Part shown: positions 24,081 through 33,992 of the stretch, one piece after another
Layout: each line of letters starts with the position of its first letter
Numbering within the stretch: position 1 is the first letter of the stretch
NCBI GenBank assembly: GCA_023663945.1
Contig: JAMPGL010000014.1
Location: 1 to 64,000 of the forward strand
DNA length: 64,000 nt
Source of the DNA: Lachnospiraceae bacterium
GTDB lineage: Bacteria > Bacillota > Clostridia > Lachnospirales > Lachnospiraceae
Direction: 5' to 3'
Program-made: the position numbers and the translations under genes
The notes under the pieces: model-generated
Databases searched by the model: none
Told to the model about the DNA's origin: nothing
What the model saw: only the letters and a program-made list of their open reading frames with translations

Positions 24081-25079
24081 TTATTTTTCAAGGTCAACGT
24101 CCTTTAACAGCTCCCGAATATCCTCCACGGAAAGCCATTCCGTGTTATTTCCTGAACTGTAAGAAAACCCTTCCTCCACCTTTTTACCGCTGTCATTAAT
24201 CTTTTGTTTGTCATTCCAAGTTACCTGAGGATACACTATAAAATGCTTATCATACTCATAAGTATTGGGGGAATCCTCCACCGTCACCATGATCTCGTGG
24301 AGCTTCTCTCCGGGACGAATGCCGATTTCCGGCATTTCACAGTCCGGAAGCATTGCTTTTGCAAGGTCTGTCACCTTAAAGGAAGGAATCTTGCTGATAA
24401 AGGTTTCTCCCCCGGAAGCCTCCTCCAAAGCTTTGATTACCAACTCGACCCCCTGAGTCAGGCTGATCCAAAATCGGGTCATACGGTAATCTGTAATTGG
24501 AAGCTCCCTGCCTCCGCTCTTGATGATATTGTGGAAAATGGGAATGATGGAGCCTCTGCTCCCCGCCACATTTCCATAGCGCACAATGGAAAAATTAATA
24601 TCCTTATTGCCTGCATAGGCATTCGCCGCGATAAACAGCTTGTCCGATACCAGTTTGGTGCCTCCGTAAAGATTAACGGGGTTAACCGCCTTATCGGTGG
24701 AAAGCGCTACCACCTTTTTAACCTGAGAATCCAGCGCGGCATCAATCACATTCTGCGCTCCGTGGATGTTGGTCTTAATCGCCTCATTGGGGTTGTATTC
24801 ACAGGCGGGCACCTGCTTTAACGCCGCCGCATGAATCACATAGTCCACGCCTTCAAACGCCCTTTGAATTCTTTCCTTATCCCTCACATCACCGATGAAG
24901 AAGCGGAGCTTGTCAGCATATTCCTTAAACTCTCCCTGCATGATAAGCTGTTTAAACTCATCTCTGGAATAAATAATAATCTTCCTTGGATTGTAATGGG
25001 TCAGCACATATTTGGTAAAGCATTTGCCAAACGACCCCGTCCCTCCGGTAATGAGAATTGTTTTATTGTCCAATAACAT
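24081..25079 (-). CDS. UDP-GlcNAc 4,6-dehydratase-like SDR (PseB/FlaA1 type)
   Basis: This 332-residue short-chain dehydrogenase matches the inverting UDP-GlcNAc 4,6-dehydratases. The N terminus has TILITGGTGSFGKCFTKYVL (NAD-binding TGGTGSFG, 11-18). Further motifs are IGDVRDKERIQRAF, HAAALKQVPACEYNPNEAI, STDKAVNPVNLYGG with the Y138-x3-K142 pair, and RYGNVAGSRGSIIPIF. Products are 4-keto-6-deoxy sugars used for pseudaminic acid, QuiNAc/FucNAc-type or other deoxysugars in surface glycans. No PseC/PseF partners are adjacent, so pseudaminic acid as end product is not shown. The start at 25079 has GGAGG six bases upstream. Confidence 0.88.
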   Translation of the reverse strand: MLLDNKTILITGGTGSFGKCFTKYVLTHYNPRKIIIYSRDEFKQLIMQGEFKEYADKLRFFIGDVRDKERIQRAFEGVDYVIHAAALKQVPACEYNPNEAIKTNIHGAQNVIDAALDSQVKKVVALSTDKAVNPVNLYGGTKLVSDKLFIAANAYAGNKDINFSIVRYGNVAGSRGSIIPIFHNIIKSGGRELPITDYRMTRFWISLTQGVELVIKALEEASGGETFISKIPSFKVTDLAKAMLPDCEMPEIGIRPGEKLHEIMVTVEDSPNTYEYDKHFIVYPQVTWNDKQKINDSGKKVEEGFSYSSGNNTEWLSVEDIRELLKDVDLEK

Positions 25080-25149
25080 AAACTGCCTCCGATACTGTTT
25101 TCTTCTTTGCAAAAATCAGTATAGCATAAAATATCCGCAACAGCAATTT

Positions 25150-28140
25150 TTATTCATTTTCTATTTTTAAGGCATTTTTTCCATTCAGATCCACGGGAAC
25201 ACAGCCCTCTTCCATCATCTGTAACATAATCGGCACGATTTCGGGATCAAACTGGGAGCCGGATCCCTTGGTAAGTTCGCTGATGATCACATCCTTTTCC
25301 AGCGCCTTCCGGTAGCATCTCTCATTTGCCATAGTATCATAGGCATCCGCCACGCCGATAATTCGGGCAATCTGCGGAATCTCTTTGCCTTTCAGTCCCT
25401 GACAGTAGCCGGTTCCGTCATAACGCTCATGGTGATACTGCGCACCCTCGGAAATTCCTTCGAGAGCCGTACAATCCTTCAATATCTCTCCGCCAATCAT
25501 CGGATGGGTCTTGACAACATCCATCTCCTCCTTGGTCAGCTTATCCGCTTTCTTTAAAATGCTGTCCGGAATGCCAATCTTGCCAATATCATGCATCAGA
25601 GCTATATAATACACCCGCTCCTGGTCTTCCTTGGACATATTCATTCTCCGCGCAAGCTCTCTGGAATAAAGCGCAACCCGGATAGAGTGACCATTGGTAT
25701 ATTGATCCTTGGCGTCAATTGCCTTTGCAAAAGCCCGAAGGAACTGGTCAACGATAGTCTGATATTCCTTCTGCCGCTTCCGGATGCTCCTGATCTTCGC
25801 ACGGGCAATCAGGTAACTGATCAGCGCCAGTACGGCAACCAGCAGAACAGCGCACAAAATCCAAAATGCAGGGCTCTCCGTAATCTTCTTTTCTTTGTGA
25901 ATATCCACGTAATAATCATAGCTCATCTTCGGATCGGACAAGTCATAAACCCTCAGGCAAAACCGATAATCCCCGCCGGGCAGATTGGTGTAGCTGATGC
26001 TGCTGCTCTTCTCGTCGCGAATCTCTGTTTCCTGCGCATCAAACCCTTCTAACTGATAGGACATTCCGCTGGTAGTGGTTCCCGTGTAGGACAAGGTTGC
26101 AAAGTCAATTGTGATACGGGTTGCGCCGCTGTTAATCGTAATCTCCTCCGGATGGACATAGTTCTCTTCATCCACGCGGATTTCACTGATGATTCCCGCA
26201 GGCTGAGGATTGTGCACCACCGAGAATCCAAAGGTACTGATTCCGCTTCTGGTGACAAGATACAAGATTCCGTTCTCGTCCATATAATTCCAAGTATTGG
26301 CGTTCAGCGATCCGGTGAGCCCGTAAGAAAATCCGTAAAGCACCGTCTGCGCCTCTTCCTCTCCCAAAAGAGCCTCAATGTCCGCCGTCAGAATCCCGTT
26401 ATTCTGCATCATATAAAGAGTGCCATCCTTTTCGTACAGGTCAAAAATACTGCCTGCACTCTTTTCAAAATTCTCTAATTTCTTGAAATTACCATCTTGA
26501 AAATAGTAAAGGCTGCTGCCTGCGCTGATAAACCAGCCGTTCCGGCTCTTATCCTGAAGCATCCGCAGAACGACTCCTTCATTCAACCCCTCCGCAAAGC
26601 CGTAATTGGTGATTTCATCATCCTTTACGGTATAAATACCGCCGCCGTCGGTTCCGGCATAAAGGGTTCCATTCTCATCCTCCGCAAAGCAGAGAATCGT
26701 CCCGTTGTCGAGCCCGCCGCTTCCCTGCGCGTAGTTCTTGACAACTTTTCCATCTTGGATAATGCTGATTCCGCTTTGCGTTCCCACTGCAACGGAGCCG
26801 TCCGAACGTTCAAAAAGCACGCGGATTCCCTCTCCTGCAAGCCCTTCATCCAGCCCATAACAGGTAATCTCTTCCGTCTTTGGATTATAATTCACCGCTC
26901 CATGCCCGTAGTAAGTTGCCGCCCACAGCGTCCCATCTCCTGTTACAAGCAGATTGCGGATTCGGTCAGTTGCCAAAAGTTCCGTCAGGTCATTTTGAAC
27001 AGGAGCCCAGTTTTCGTCAAAAGCAAGCAGTCCGTCGTCTGCGCCTGCATAATATTCCTTACCCAGCCTTACTATCGTATTTAACGCTTTGCCCTCTAAG
27101 GCCGCCGCTTCGTTGGGTGTCTCAAAGCAGCCTTTGGAGTACTTGACAATGCCAAGCGTCGTAGATGCCAGCCAGATATTACCCTCGTAATCAAGCGCCG
27201 ACGCATTCACGGAAGCTGCCTTCCGGTTCTCTCCAAATTCCACAAAGCTCCCGTCCGCACCCAAAAGCCCGAAGCCGCGCAGTCCGGAAATCAATATGGT
27301 TCCGTCCTCACTCTCCCGTATCTGATTGTGGGTGAACACATCGCCTGTATCAAAATAAGTGACCTCCAAGGAGCTTATTTCAAGCTTGTCATCTTTAAAA
27401 GTGAGCTTTGCCATCTCATTTCCGGAAGTGCCGAGATAAATCTCTCCCTGCGCACCCGCCGTGATGCAATAAGCCTCCGCCTCGTCAAAAAACTGATCGG
27501 AAGTAAACTCCGCCGCTGCCTGTTCGTTTTCGACCACCTGACAGACTCCCCCGTTCATACAGCACCAGACTCTCCCGTAACTGTCCACGCCCAGCGCATA
27601 AATGGTATTTCCCGTAAGAGCATCGTCCGCAATGGGCACCAGCAGTCCGTCTCTTATCACTGCAAGCCCGGAATTGGAAGCCGCGTAAATGGTTCCGTCT
27701 TTTCCTTCCGCGAAATCCCGAATGCAGAGAAAGGTGTGATCCTCCGAACCTTCAATCTTAGTGAACTGTCCATTTTCGTACACAAAAACGCCGGCATCGT
27801 TGGTTCCGATCCAGAGCCTTCCTTTTGAATCCTCAAAAAGAGAACGCACGGAAGAGGAGGTGATTCCCTCCTTCTCCTCGCTGAAATTTCTGAACCGTGT
27901 CCCGTCGTACCGGATTAAACCGCCGTAGCTTCCTATCCATATGTATCCATCCGAAGTCTGCATGACCACGTTTGCCTCACCGGTAGGAAGCCCGTTCTGC
28001 TCATTATAAATCGTAACAACATAATCTCCGAAATCGTCTGTGCTTTCGGAAGCTTTTACTGTAAATGGCTGTGTCAGCAAAACTGCCGCTGTTACAAAGC
28101 CCAGTAACACTTGCGTAACTCTGACCATTCTTTTCACCAT
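25150..28140 (-). CDS. Secreted-sensor HD-GYP protein with propeller and Y_Y_Y domain
   Basis: This 996-residue membrane protein starts with a signal peptide (VTQVLLGFVTAAVLLTQPF) and has a large outside sensor of beta-propeller repeats. The recurrent DGYIWIGSYGGLIRYDG, GRLWIGTNDAGVFVYENG and GTLYAGTDGGGIYTV units are two-component-regulator (Reg_prop) blades. A Y_Y_Y domain (about 655-750) and one membrane helix (about 757-778) follow, then a cytosolic HD-GYP domain. Catalytic residues are present: MHDIGK (H850, D851) and HHERYDGTGYC (from 903), where the last GYP proline is cysteine. Proteins of this design usually carry a histidine kinase or AraC output; here an extracellular signal, perhaps a glycan, would control cyclic di-GMP breakdown. 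It lies between the dehydratase and an AlbA_2 regulator. Confidence 0.9.
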   Translation of the reverse strand: MVKRMVRVTQVLLGFVTAAVLLTQPFTVKASESTDDFGDYVVTIYNEQNGLPTGEANVVMQTSDGYIWIGSYGGLIRYDGTRFRNFSEEKEGITSSSVRSLFEDSKGRLWIGTNDAGVFVYENGQFTKIEGSEDHTFLCIRDFAEGKDGTIYAASNSGLAVIRDGLLVPIADDALTGNTIYALGVDSYGRVWCCMNGGVCQVVENEQAAAEFTSDQFFDEAEAYCITAGAQGEIYLGTSGNEMAKLTFKDDKLEISSLEVTYFDTGDVFTHNQIRESEDGTILISGLRGFGLLGADGSFVEFGENRKAASVNASALDYEGNIWLASTTLGIVKYSKGCFETPNEAAALEGKALNTIVRLGKEYYAGADDGLLAFDENWAPVQNDLTELLATDRIRNLLVTGDGTLWAATYYGHGAVNYNPKTEEITCYGLDEGLAGEGIRVLFERSDGSVAVGTQSGISIIQDGKVVKNYAQGSGGLDNGTILCFAEDENGTLYAGTDGGGIYTVKDDEITNYGFAEGLNEGVVLRMLQDKSRNGWFISAGSSLYYFQDGNFKKLENFEKSAGSIFDLYEKDGTLYMMQNNGILTADIEALLGEEEAQTVLYGFSYGLTGSLNANTWNYMDENGILYLVTRSGISTFGFSVVHNPQPAGIISEIRVDEENYVHPEEITINSGATRITIDFATLSYTGTTTSGMSYQLEGFDAQETEIRDEKSSSISYTNLPGGDYRFCLRVYDLSDPKMSYDYYVDIHKEKKITESPAFWILCAVLLVAVLALISYLIARAKIRSIRKRQKEYQTIVDQFLRAFAKAIDAKDQYTNGHSIRVALYSRELARRMNMSKEDQERVYYIALMHDIGKIGIPDSILKKADKLTKEEMDVVKTHPMIGGEILKDCTALEGISEGAQYHHERYDGTGYCQGLKGKEIPQIARIIGVADAYDTMANERCYRKALEKDVIISELTKGSGSQFDPEIVPIMLQMMEEGCVPVDLNGKNALKIENE

Positions 28141-28388
28141 AATCGTCTCCTAATTAATCACATAACTAACCATTTCTAATCTATTATCGCACAATTACAG
28201 TCAAAAGTTAATACCAAATGAAAATTAGTAAATTTTCTTAGTGCATGATGTGATTTATCGTTGATTATCAACTACCCATCAACTAAAATTTTATAATACT
28301 TTTAGCTATTTTTTCTTGAGTTTATGGGCTTTAAACCCAAAAGTTCATTCCTTATAGCTTTTCTAAAAAGCCATTCTATCAACTACCC

Positions 28389-28414
28389 GTCAACTATAGT
28401 AAACGACATAACTA
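28389..28414. repeat. 26-bp copy of the long palindrome arm
   Basis: An exact 26-base match, in inverse orientation, to 3389-3414. The flank also holds two copies of ATCAACTACCC-TCAACTA (near 28267 and 28379). It borders the stop of the AlbA_2/ATPase gene. Confidence 0.8.
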
Positions 28415-28419
28415 TAAAA

Positions 28420-29880
28420 TCAAGCCCAATATGGTACATATCTTCTCATTTTAGGCGCTGCTGTCTCGTCCGCCAGCTTGATCAATCCGGCTTCCAATGT
28501 ATCTTTGACAATTCTTGAAATTATTGCTTTATTTTTTTCTTCCACGCCAAATCTCTTTCTCAAAATGGAATTCGATACGCTGGTCTCATTCACGTAGTTA
28601 TAGCAGGTGGCAAGGTAACATGTTCGGATTTTATCTTCTTTTGTCCAATCCTTAAGTTCTGGATGCCAATATAATTTCGTTCTTGTAAAATCATCTCCCG
28701 TCTCCACTTTAGGCGCCGGAATCAACAGTTCACTCATGCCTTCCTCTATCCGGTCAAAACCGCTGCCCCGCTCCTCACAAATGCGGACAATCCTAAGAAA
28801 CGATGCCGTCGCCTCATTTCGCGAATGTGGTGCAGAGTCAATAATTCTATTCACATCCACCAATAAATTCCCTGGGTTAGAAGCCTCTATCCTTGTGCTG
28901 AATACTTCCATAATCGGACCGCTTCCATGCGCTGTCAAATCCTGATGAATAATCATATTCCCCAGCATCTCACGAATCGCCTTCCTCGGAAACATAATGT
29001 GCTCCTGTCTCCGCCCTCCATCAATTTCTTCCTCCTGAGGGATCAAAGACATAATATAATCCGTAATATCTTCAAATTGAATAGCATAGCCTTTCGTAAA
29101 TATCTGTTCACGGACTGCTGTCGTTCTGCGGTTATCTTTATATTTGATCACACGAATCGCTTTCCTTTTCAAATGGCTGAATAAATTCAAATCCTTTGCC
29201 AGCAGCAATGCTCCCATATTAGTGATTTCATAATTGCCGCCATCCATTTCACGAATAAACTGCTCATCCTTCATATTATGAATAATACCGTCTCTATCGC
29301 TTGGAAGCGGTAATTTCATCAGTGTATAATACGCAGCGCAATCCAGCACTTCCGTTACCCTTGACGCCGGAATATTTTCCATTGCAACGCGCAGTTCAAA
29401 TGGTTTCTGCTCAAATGAAAGCCACAATTTTCTCTCCTTTTCAGGAAATTCCTTCAACTTTTTCTTGTAGGAACCCACTCGGATGTATTCTTCACCCTTA
29501 AAGCTTGCCGGCTTCCCAACTGCCGCCGGTATTTCCATAATTACTACATTCCCTTTATCAGTCACAATATTATTATATTTAAAATCTACTCTGGGACTTA
29601 ATTGGGTTATCAGCCAGTTTTCAAGTTCCTGATTCCCAACCTTTGCATGACGCGGAGAAAATTTGGTTCCTTTTATCTCATGAGAAATATCGTCTATTCC
29701 CCATATAAGGTACGCCTTTTCTCTATTGCAAATTACAGCAGAATTGCTCAGCGCAGAAATATACTCTCCAATCATCTGCGGATCTTCGTAATTCATTTTA
29801 TATTCTAACCACTCTGTTTCGTCCGGCATCTGCCGTAAACGTTCTATCAGCGTTTTATAATATTCCTGCTCTGAGCTCAT
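28420..29880 (-). CDS. AlbA_2/Schlafen-like regulator with ATPase-like domain
   Basis: This 486-residue protein has an N-terminal AlbA_2 (Schlafen-like) DNA-binding domain (ETEWLEYKMNYEDPQMIGEY, AYLIWGIDDISHEIKGTKF) and a C-terminal HATPase_c_4-type region (REMLGNMIIHQDLTAHGSGP, FSTRIEASNPGNLLVDV). A winged-helix-like end (SVSNSILRKRFGVEEKNKAI) follows. Such proteins are usually called transcriptional regulators or ATP-dependent helicase-like; their real role is poorly known and some are linked to defence. I used ATG 29880, preceded by CAGGTG; other ATGs lie upstream inside the XRE gene end. It follows that gene by 17 bases. Confidence 0.85.
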   Translation of the reverse strand: MSSEQEYYKTLIERLRQMPDETEWLEYKMNYEDPQMIGEYISALSNSAVICNREKAYLIWGIDDISHEIKGTKFSPRHAKVGNQELENWLITQLSPRVDFKYNNIVTDKGNVVIMEIPAAVGKPASFKGEEYIRVGSYKKKLKEFPEKERKLWLSFEQKPFELRVAMENIPASRVTEVLDCAAYYTLMKLPLPSDRDGIIHNMKDEQFIREMDGGNYEITNMGALLLAKDLNLFSHLKRKAIRVIKYKDNRRTTAVREQIFTKGYAIQFEDITDYIMSLIPQEEEIDGGRRQEHIMFPRKAIREMLGNMIIHQDLTAHGSGPIMEVFSTRIEASNPGNLLVDVNRIIDSAPHSRNEATASFLRIVRICEERGSGFDRIEEGMSELLIPAPKVETGDDFTRTKLYWHPELKDWTKEDKIRTCYLATCYNYVNETSVSNSILRKRFGVEEKNKAIISRIVKDTLEAGLIKLADETAAPKMRRYVPYWA

Positions 29881-29897
29881 CTTTTCACCTGCTTTCC

Positions 29898-30821
29898 TCA
29901 TTTTTCCCCGCCGGACAGCACCAGAGATGCGATTCCGCACAGGATTCCCCCAATCGGGTAAACAATCCAAGTTATCCCCCACGCCATAGTGGAAACGCTC
30001 CAAATCAGATAAACGCAGACCGTTAACAGCATAATACAGCCGCATACCTTTCCGATCAGCGCATTCCGCTTTTTTCTTTCCGGGGAAGGATTTCCTTCTT
30101 TATTATAGCCTTCAATATCATACTTTGCCTTCTGCAGCCCGGCATAGGTAAGAATAGGCACTGCGGCGGAGAGCATCAGCATAAGTATTCCATTCAAAAC
30201 TGCTTCCTTCTGATCTGCGGCTTCCTGCCATATGAGGCTCTCTTTCAAACCTCTTTCCAAAAACGCATCGCCCGCCAGCACAAGCAGCAGCCCTATCAGG
30301 ATAATCCCCACTCCCATTGCAATTCTCACCGTAAATTTCCGATAGGCGTGTTCCTTTTCCTCTTCCGTATAAAAATCTTCAATCACCGGATGCTTTTGGG
30401 TAAAATGATTCATCTGCATCCCCATAACCACCATGATCAGCACTCCCACAATCAAAAAAGCAAAAAAAACTGTCGAAGCATAATTCTCATCCCAGCCCGC
30501 ACCCGTAAGAAACATCATTGCACTGATTCCCAAAAGAATCAGCCCCACCGCTATAGAAATCCATCTGGCAAACTGATTTTTCTGCCGGTCGTAACCATAA
30601 ATGTCCTCCGAAAAGGTCTTGCGGATGTCCCCCTGCATCATCGTATCCATATTGCAATGGAACATACTGCAAATCTGCAGAAGCTTCTCCATCTCCGGAT
30701 AGCTCTGCCCCGATTCCCATTTTGAAACAGACTGCCGAGAAACCTCTAATTGTTCCGCAAGCTGTTCCTGTGTGATTTCCTTTTGTTTTCTTAAAAACAC
30801 CAAATTCTCTGCAAAACTCAT
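29898..30821 (-). CDS. Membrane-bound XRE family regulator
   Basis: This 307-residue protein has an N-terminal Cro/C1-type helix-turn-helix (LVFLRKQKEITQEQLAEQLEV, SRQSVSKWESGQSYPEMEKL, residues about 7-55), then about six membrane segments from residue 87 onward. This one-component layout occurs widely in Firmicutes; ligand and target genes are not known. GGAGG lies seven bases before the ATG. It is probably cotranscribed with the AlbA_2/ATPase gene behind it. About 200 bases of featureless spacer separate it from the GT39-like gene. Confidence 0.88.
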   Translation of the reverse strand: MSFAENLVFLRKQKEITQEQLAEQLEVSRQSVSKWESGQSYPEMEKLLQICSMFHCNMDTMMQGDIRKTFSEDIYGYDRQKNQFARWISIAVGLILLGISAMMFLTGAGWDENYASTVFFAFLIVGVLIMVVMGMQMNHFTQKHPVIEDFYTEEEKEHAYRKFTVRIAMGVGIILIGLLLVLAGDAFLERGLKESLIWQEAADQKEAVLNGILMLMLSAAVPILTYAGLQKAKYDIEGYNKEGNPSPERKKRNALIGKVCGCIMLLTVCVYLIWSVSTMAWGITWIVYPIGGILCGIASLVLSGGEK

Positions 30822-31021
30822 TTTCTTTCCTCCTTGTCAACCGTAAATTTATCCTGCGCCTCTTTAGGGCGCTCATTTATGGCTTTCATTCTACGGTTGC
30901 GTGGGAGCAGCTTCCACCAATTTTCTGTTGCGTTTGAGTTTTTTCATGTATCTTTACGGCTGCGCGGGGTATAAAAGGCTCTAAAAGCCTGCACTTCTGC
31001 CCTGCGCGCCTGTGTCCGTTC

Positions 31022-32719
31022 CTACCAAACCTCGTACAGCCTCCACACGCCTCTGCCCTTCTCGGCAATCACCTGATAGGAGCTTAGGTTCTCATTCTGT
31101 TCCAGCAGTCCCTCCAGACATTCTTCCCCATCCTCATAGTCGGTCAGATAGACCAGAAGAGAATCGCTGTTTCTAATCGTCTCGTCCGCAAGCGGTTCCG
31201 GATTTCCCATGCCTGCCAGATAGACCCTCGGATACTCCATCAGCTCATCCGAAAGCCACCAGATATGGTCTCCGGAAGCCTCATTATAAAACACAATTAC
31301 CGGCACATCCCTGTGCTCTTTGACAAATTCCATGGTCTCCCGCTCCTCCTCATAGAGGAAAAAGACCCTGCCGTGCCAAAGAGCGGTTCCGTCGATCAGA
31401 AGCAGAATCAGGCAAAGTGCTGTCAGAAGTATTTTCAGGGAATTTCCGCCGTCCTGATGCAATAATTCCTTTTTCTGCAATGCTTCCGTTCCCCGCCAGG
31501 TCTTCTTTCTCCCTGTCCATACCGCACTGAGCCCCTCGATACAGCTCCACATCCCATAAATAATCAAAAAGCACAAAATCCCATAGACAGGGAGCTGATA
31601 ACGGTTGGAGGTCTCTCCCAGCAGAAGCGCCGTTTTGGATACCACAAAGAAATACCCTGCCGCTGTAACCAGCATCAGGCAAACTGCCGGATTCATGCCT
31701 CTGCCCGAAAGCTTTCCTCTCTTTTTCAGATACCCCAGGGTGACTGCAAGGAGGGCAATCGCCAAAATCCATACGCTCAAGGTGCCGTTCATCACATAAT
31801 CATCAAACAATCCTAAGAAAAACCGAAGCCTGTCTATGGTATTGGAGGCGTCCCCAAATTCGCTGACCGCTTCCGTTCCCCGGTATCCCCTGAAAATGTG
31901 CGACAAAGCGGAAGGATAATAAACCAGCGCCGCCAAAAGCCCCGCCGCACAGCTGAATCCATAAAGAAATAATTCTTTCATCCTCTTATTCCGAAGCAGA
32001 TAAAAGCAAAATCCCGCGCCCAAAAAGAAATGAAAAATAATATAATAATACTGCGTCAAAAACCCTAGGAATACGGTAATCATCATTGGAAAAAGAAAAC
32101 TCCGGAACCGAAAATCCTGCCGGAAAACCGCCCGTAAATGAAGCGTCAGGCACAAAAGCACAAAAAAAGTCAAAAGCTGATACATCCGGATAAACATCAC
32201 CCCGGAAATCACCGCCCCGGAAAATCCCCAAAACAGGCAGACCAAAAAGGACATCTCCCTTGCTTTTTTTCTGTTTTGCTCTTCCCCTGCGCTCCCTCCG
32301 CTTCCGCACCGGACAGCCAGATAAACGGCGTATGCCAATAAAAGATAACTTCCCACATAAAAGATTACGTTCACCGCAATTCCCAGCCATTTGCTGAACA
32401 CGCCCGGAAACAGCGAGCAGACTGTGTGAAAGCAGAAATAGTAAAAGGGCGGATGCACATCCCAGGACTGCATCTGCCTGACTACATCATAACGAAACCG
32501 TTCTCCATTAAGCACCACAAAGTCATTGCGTATCTCACTCTGCTCCGTCCACTGCCTGTCATTCACAAACAGTCCCGCCGTCTTGTTGCTGGAATAATAG
32601 GTGTACAGTTCATCCTCATGAAACCCGGCTTTTCTGCCTCCGTAATATAGGAGAACCGCCGTCTGCAAAAGCAGAAGAACCGCCATAGCAAGAAGATACT
32701 GTTGTTTTCTCTTTTTCAT
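31022..32719 (-). CDS. GT39-like polytopic membrane glycosyltransferase
   Basis: This 565-residue protein has an N-terminal membrane helix, then AGFHEDELYTYYSS (acidic pair D36-E37) in the first outer loop. That is the position of the catalytic acidic pair in GT39/ArnT-PMT-like GT-C enzymes. About ten more hydrophobic segments follow (YLLLAYAVYLAV, AAGLLAALVYYPSALSHIF), then a soluble C-terminal region of about 120 residues. It would transfer a sugar from a polyprenyl-phosphate donor outside the membrane. The ATG at 32719 with GAGG upstream is preferred to a TTG two codons earlier. It ends a run of minus-strand glycosyltransferase genes. Confidence 0.75.
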   Translation of the reverse strand: MKKRKQQYLLAMAVLLLLQTAVLLYYGGRKAGFHEDELYTYYSSNKTAGLFVNDRQWTEQSEIRNDFVVLNGERFRYDVVRQMQSWDVHPPFYYFCFHTVCSLFPGVFSKWLGIAVNVIFYVGSYLLLAYAVYLAVRCGSGGSAGEEQNRKKAREMSFLVCLFWGFSGAVISGVMFIRMYQLLTFFVLLCLTLHLRAVFRQDFRFRSFLFPMMITVFLGFLTQYYYIIFHFFLGAGFCFYLLRNKRMKELFLYGFSCAAGLLAALVYYPSALSHIFRGYRGTEAVSEFGDASNTIDRLRFFLGLFDDYVMNGTLSVWILAIALLAVTLGYLKKRGKLSGRGMNPAVCLMLVTAAGYFFVVSKTALLLGETSNRYQLPVYGILCFLIIYGMWSCIEGLSAVWTGRKKTWRGTEALQKKELLHQDGGNSLKILLTALCLILLLIDGTALWHGRVFFLYEEERETMEFVKEHRDVPVIVFYNEASGDHIWWLSDELMEYPRVYLAGMGNPEPLADETIRNSDSLLVYLTDYEDGEECLEGLLEQNENLSSYQVIAEKGRGVWRLYEVW

Positions 32720-32758
32720 ATCCAATCCTCAAACCTAAAGTGACGCGCTTCGAAAGCC

Positions 32759-33775
32759 TTATTTCGCAGTATTCCCTCTTACCTTTTTTACTATCCGGTG
32801 CACTCTGCGCGCCAGCACCGGCACACGGCTGAAAAGAAGTAAATACTGCTTATTCTTTTTGGTCAGATAGGGAGACTCCGAAATTTCTCTGCGGTGCTTT
32901 TTCAGATAGTCCCTGACCTGAATATAAAAAGCATTTTTCTTGTTCATCTGCGAAATGGGAATATGAAGCATGTAGTCCAGCCGCTGGAACAGTCCAAAAC
33001 GCATTGCTTCCGGCAAAAGCTTCGGATACTCCTTTTCTACAATCTGATAAACCCTGTCGGCATTCTTGACAATATCCGTAAACACCTGAGGAAATTCCTC
33101 CTTATCCCGTGTTCTGGTATTGCTCCCGTAACGGTAAAACACATGATAATCCTGCTCCGGCAGAACAGCCACCGCCGGAACCTTCGGCAGCAGCCTGACC
33201 AGCAGATTAAAGTCCTCGTTCAGCTCCCCTTCCGGAAAACGCTCTTCCTGTAGGAGAGAAGCGTGAATCAGCTTGGTGCAGAAGGAACAGTCCCCCTTAT
33301 GGAGAAGAAGTTCCCGCATAAACTGCTCACAATCCCAAAGCTCCGCCTGCTCCGGAGGCACGCACACATCCTCCATCCGGTTTCCCTGCTCGTCAATCTC
33401 ATCCCGGGAAACCTGCACCATCAGCAGGTCTTCCGTAAGCGCCGCCGCAAGGAGTCTTTCGTACATCTCCGGTTCAATATAATCATCACTGTCCACAAAG
33501 CCGATGTAATCCCCCTTTGCCTGCGAAATTCCCAGATTCCGCGCTGAGGAAGAGCCGCCGTTTTCCTTGTGAAATACCCGGACTCTTTTATCTTCCAACG
33601 CCATTTTTTCCGCAAGGGCGCCGCTGTTATCGGTGGAGCCGTCATCCACCAGAATAATCTCCAAATTTCTCCAAGTCTGCCTGCGGATAGAATCCACACA
33701 TCTTTCCAAATAATCTACGGTATTGTAAACGGGCACGATCACGCTGATCAGCGCCGGTCTTCCTGTTTCCCCCAA
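32759..33775 (-). CDS. Family 2 glycosyltransferase
   Basis: This 338-residue cytosolic GT-A enzyme has an N terminus with ISVIVPVYNTVDYLERCVDS, EIILVDDGSTDNSG (first acidic motif), NGGSSSARNLGI and GDYIGFVDSDDYIEPEMY (DxD-type metal site). The C-terminal part is basic (REISESPYLTKKNKQYLLLF). The start appears to be TTG 33775, with AGGAGG seven bases upstream; no ATG is better placed. A 13-bp tandem array begins 64 bases upstream, so it would lie in the leader if the gene is read through from upstream. Confidence 0.9.
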   Translation of the reverse strand: MGETGRPALISVIVPVYNTVDYLERCVDSIRRQTWRNLEIILVDDGSTDNSGALAEKMALEDKRVRVFHKENGGSSSARNLGISQAKGDYIGFVDSDDYIEPEMYERLLAAALTEDLLMVQVSRDEIDEQGNRMEDVCVPPEQAELWDCEQFMRELLLHKGDCSFCTKLIHASLLQEERFPEGELNEDFNLLVRLLPKVPAVAVLPEQDYHVFYRYGSNTRTRDKEEFPQVFTDIVKNADRVYQIVEKEYPKLLPEAMRFGLFQRLDYMLHIPISQMNKKNAFYIQVRDYLKKHRREISESPYLTKKNKQYLLLFSRVPVLARRVHRIVKKVRGNTAK

Positions 33776-33839
33776 TGATCTTCCTCCTTCCAAGCCCTTT
33801 ATCTTTTGCTTTCCAGCTTTTGTCCCTGCTATTCTCTCC

Positions 33840-33930
33840 TATGCTTCTCTCTTATGCTTCTCTTCTATGCTTCTCTTCTATGCTTCTCTTCTATGCTTCT
33901 CTTCTATGCTTCTTTTCTATGCTTCTTTTC
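33840..33930. repeat. Seven-copy tandem array, 13-bp unit
   Basis: The unit is TATGCTTCTCTTC (last two copies TATGCTTCTTTTC), exactly seven times in 91 bases. It fills the gap between two glycosyltransferase genes on the minus strand. Confidence 0.95.
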
Positions 33931-33942
33931 ATCACTTACCTT

Positions 33943-33992
33943 ATTGCTTATCCTTCTGCTGCTTATCCTTCTGCTATTGCTTATCCTTCTGC
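33943..33992. repeat. Short direct repeats reaching into the GT4 gene end
   Basis: GCTTATCCTTCTGCT occurs three times, with or without ATT before it (15/18-base spacing). The last copies lie over the final codons of the glycosyltransferase gene that ends at 33974. Confidence 0.75.

Noticed and set aside
33840..33930. Regular repeats that might suggest a CRISPR array
   Set aside because: The 11- to 45-bp units here and elsewhere are directly adjacent, without unique spacers, and no cas genes are near. They are simple tandem arrays.
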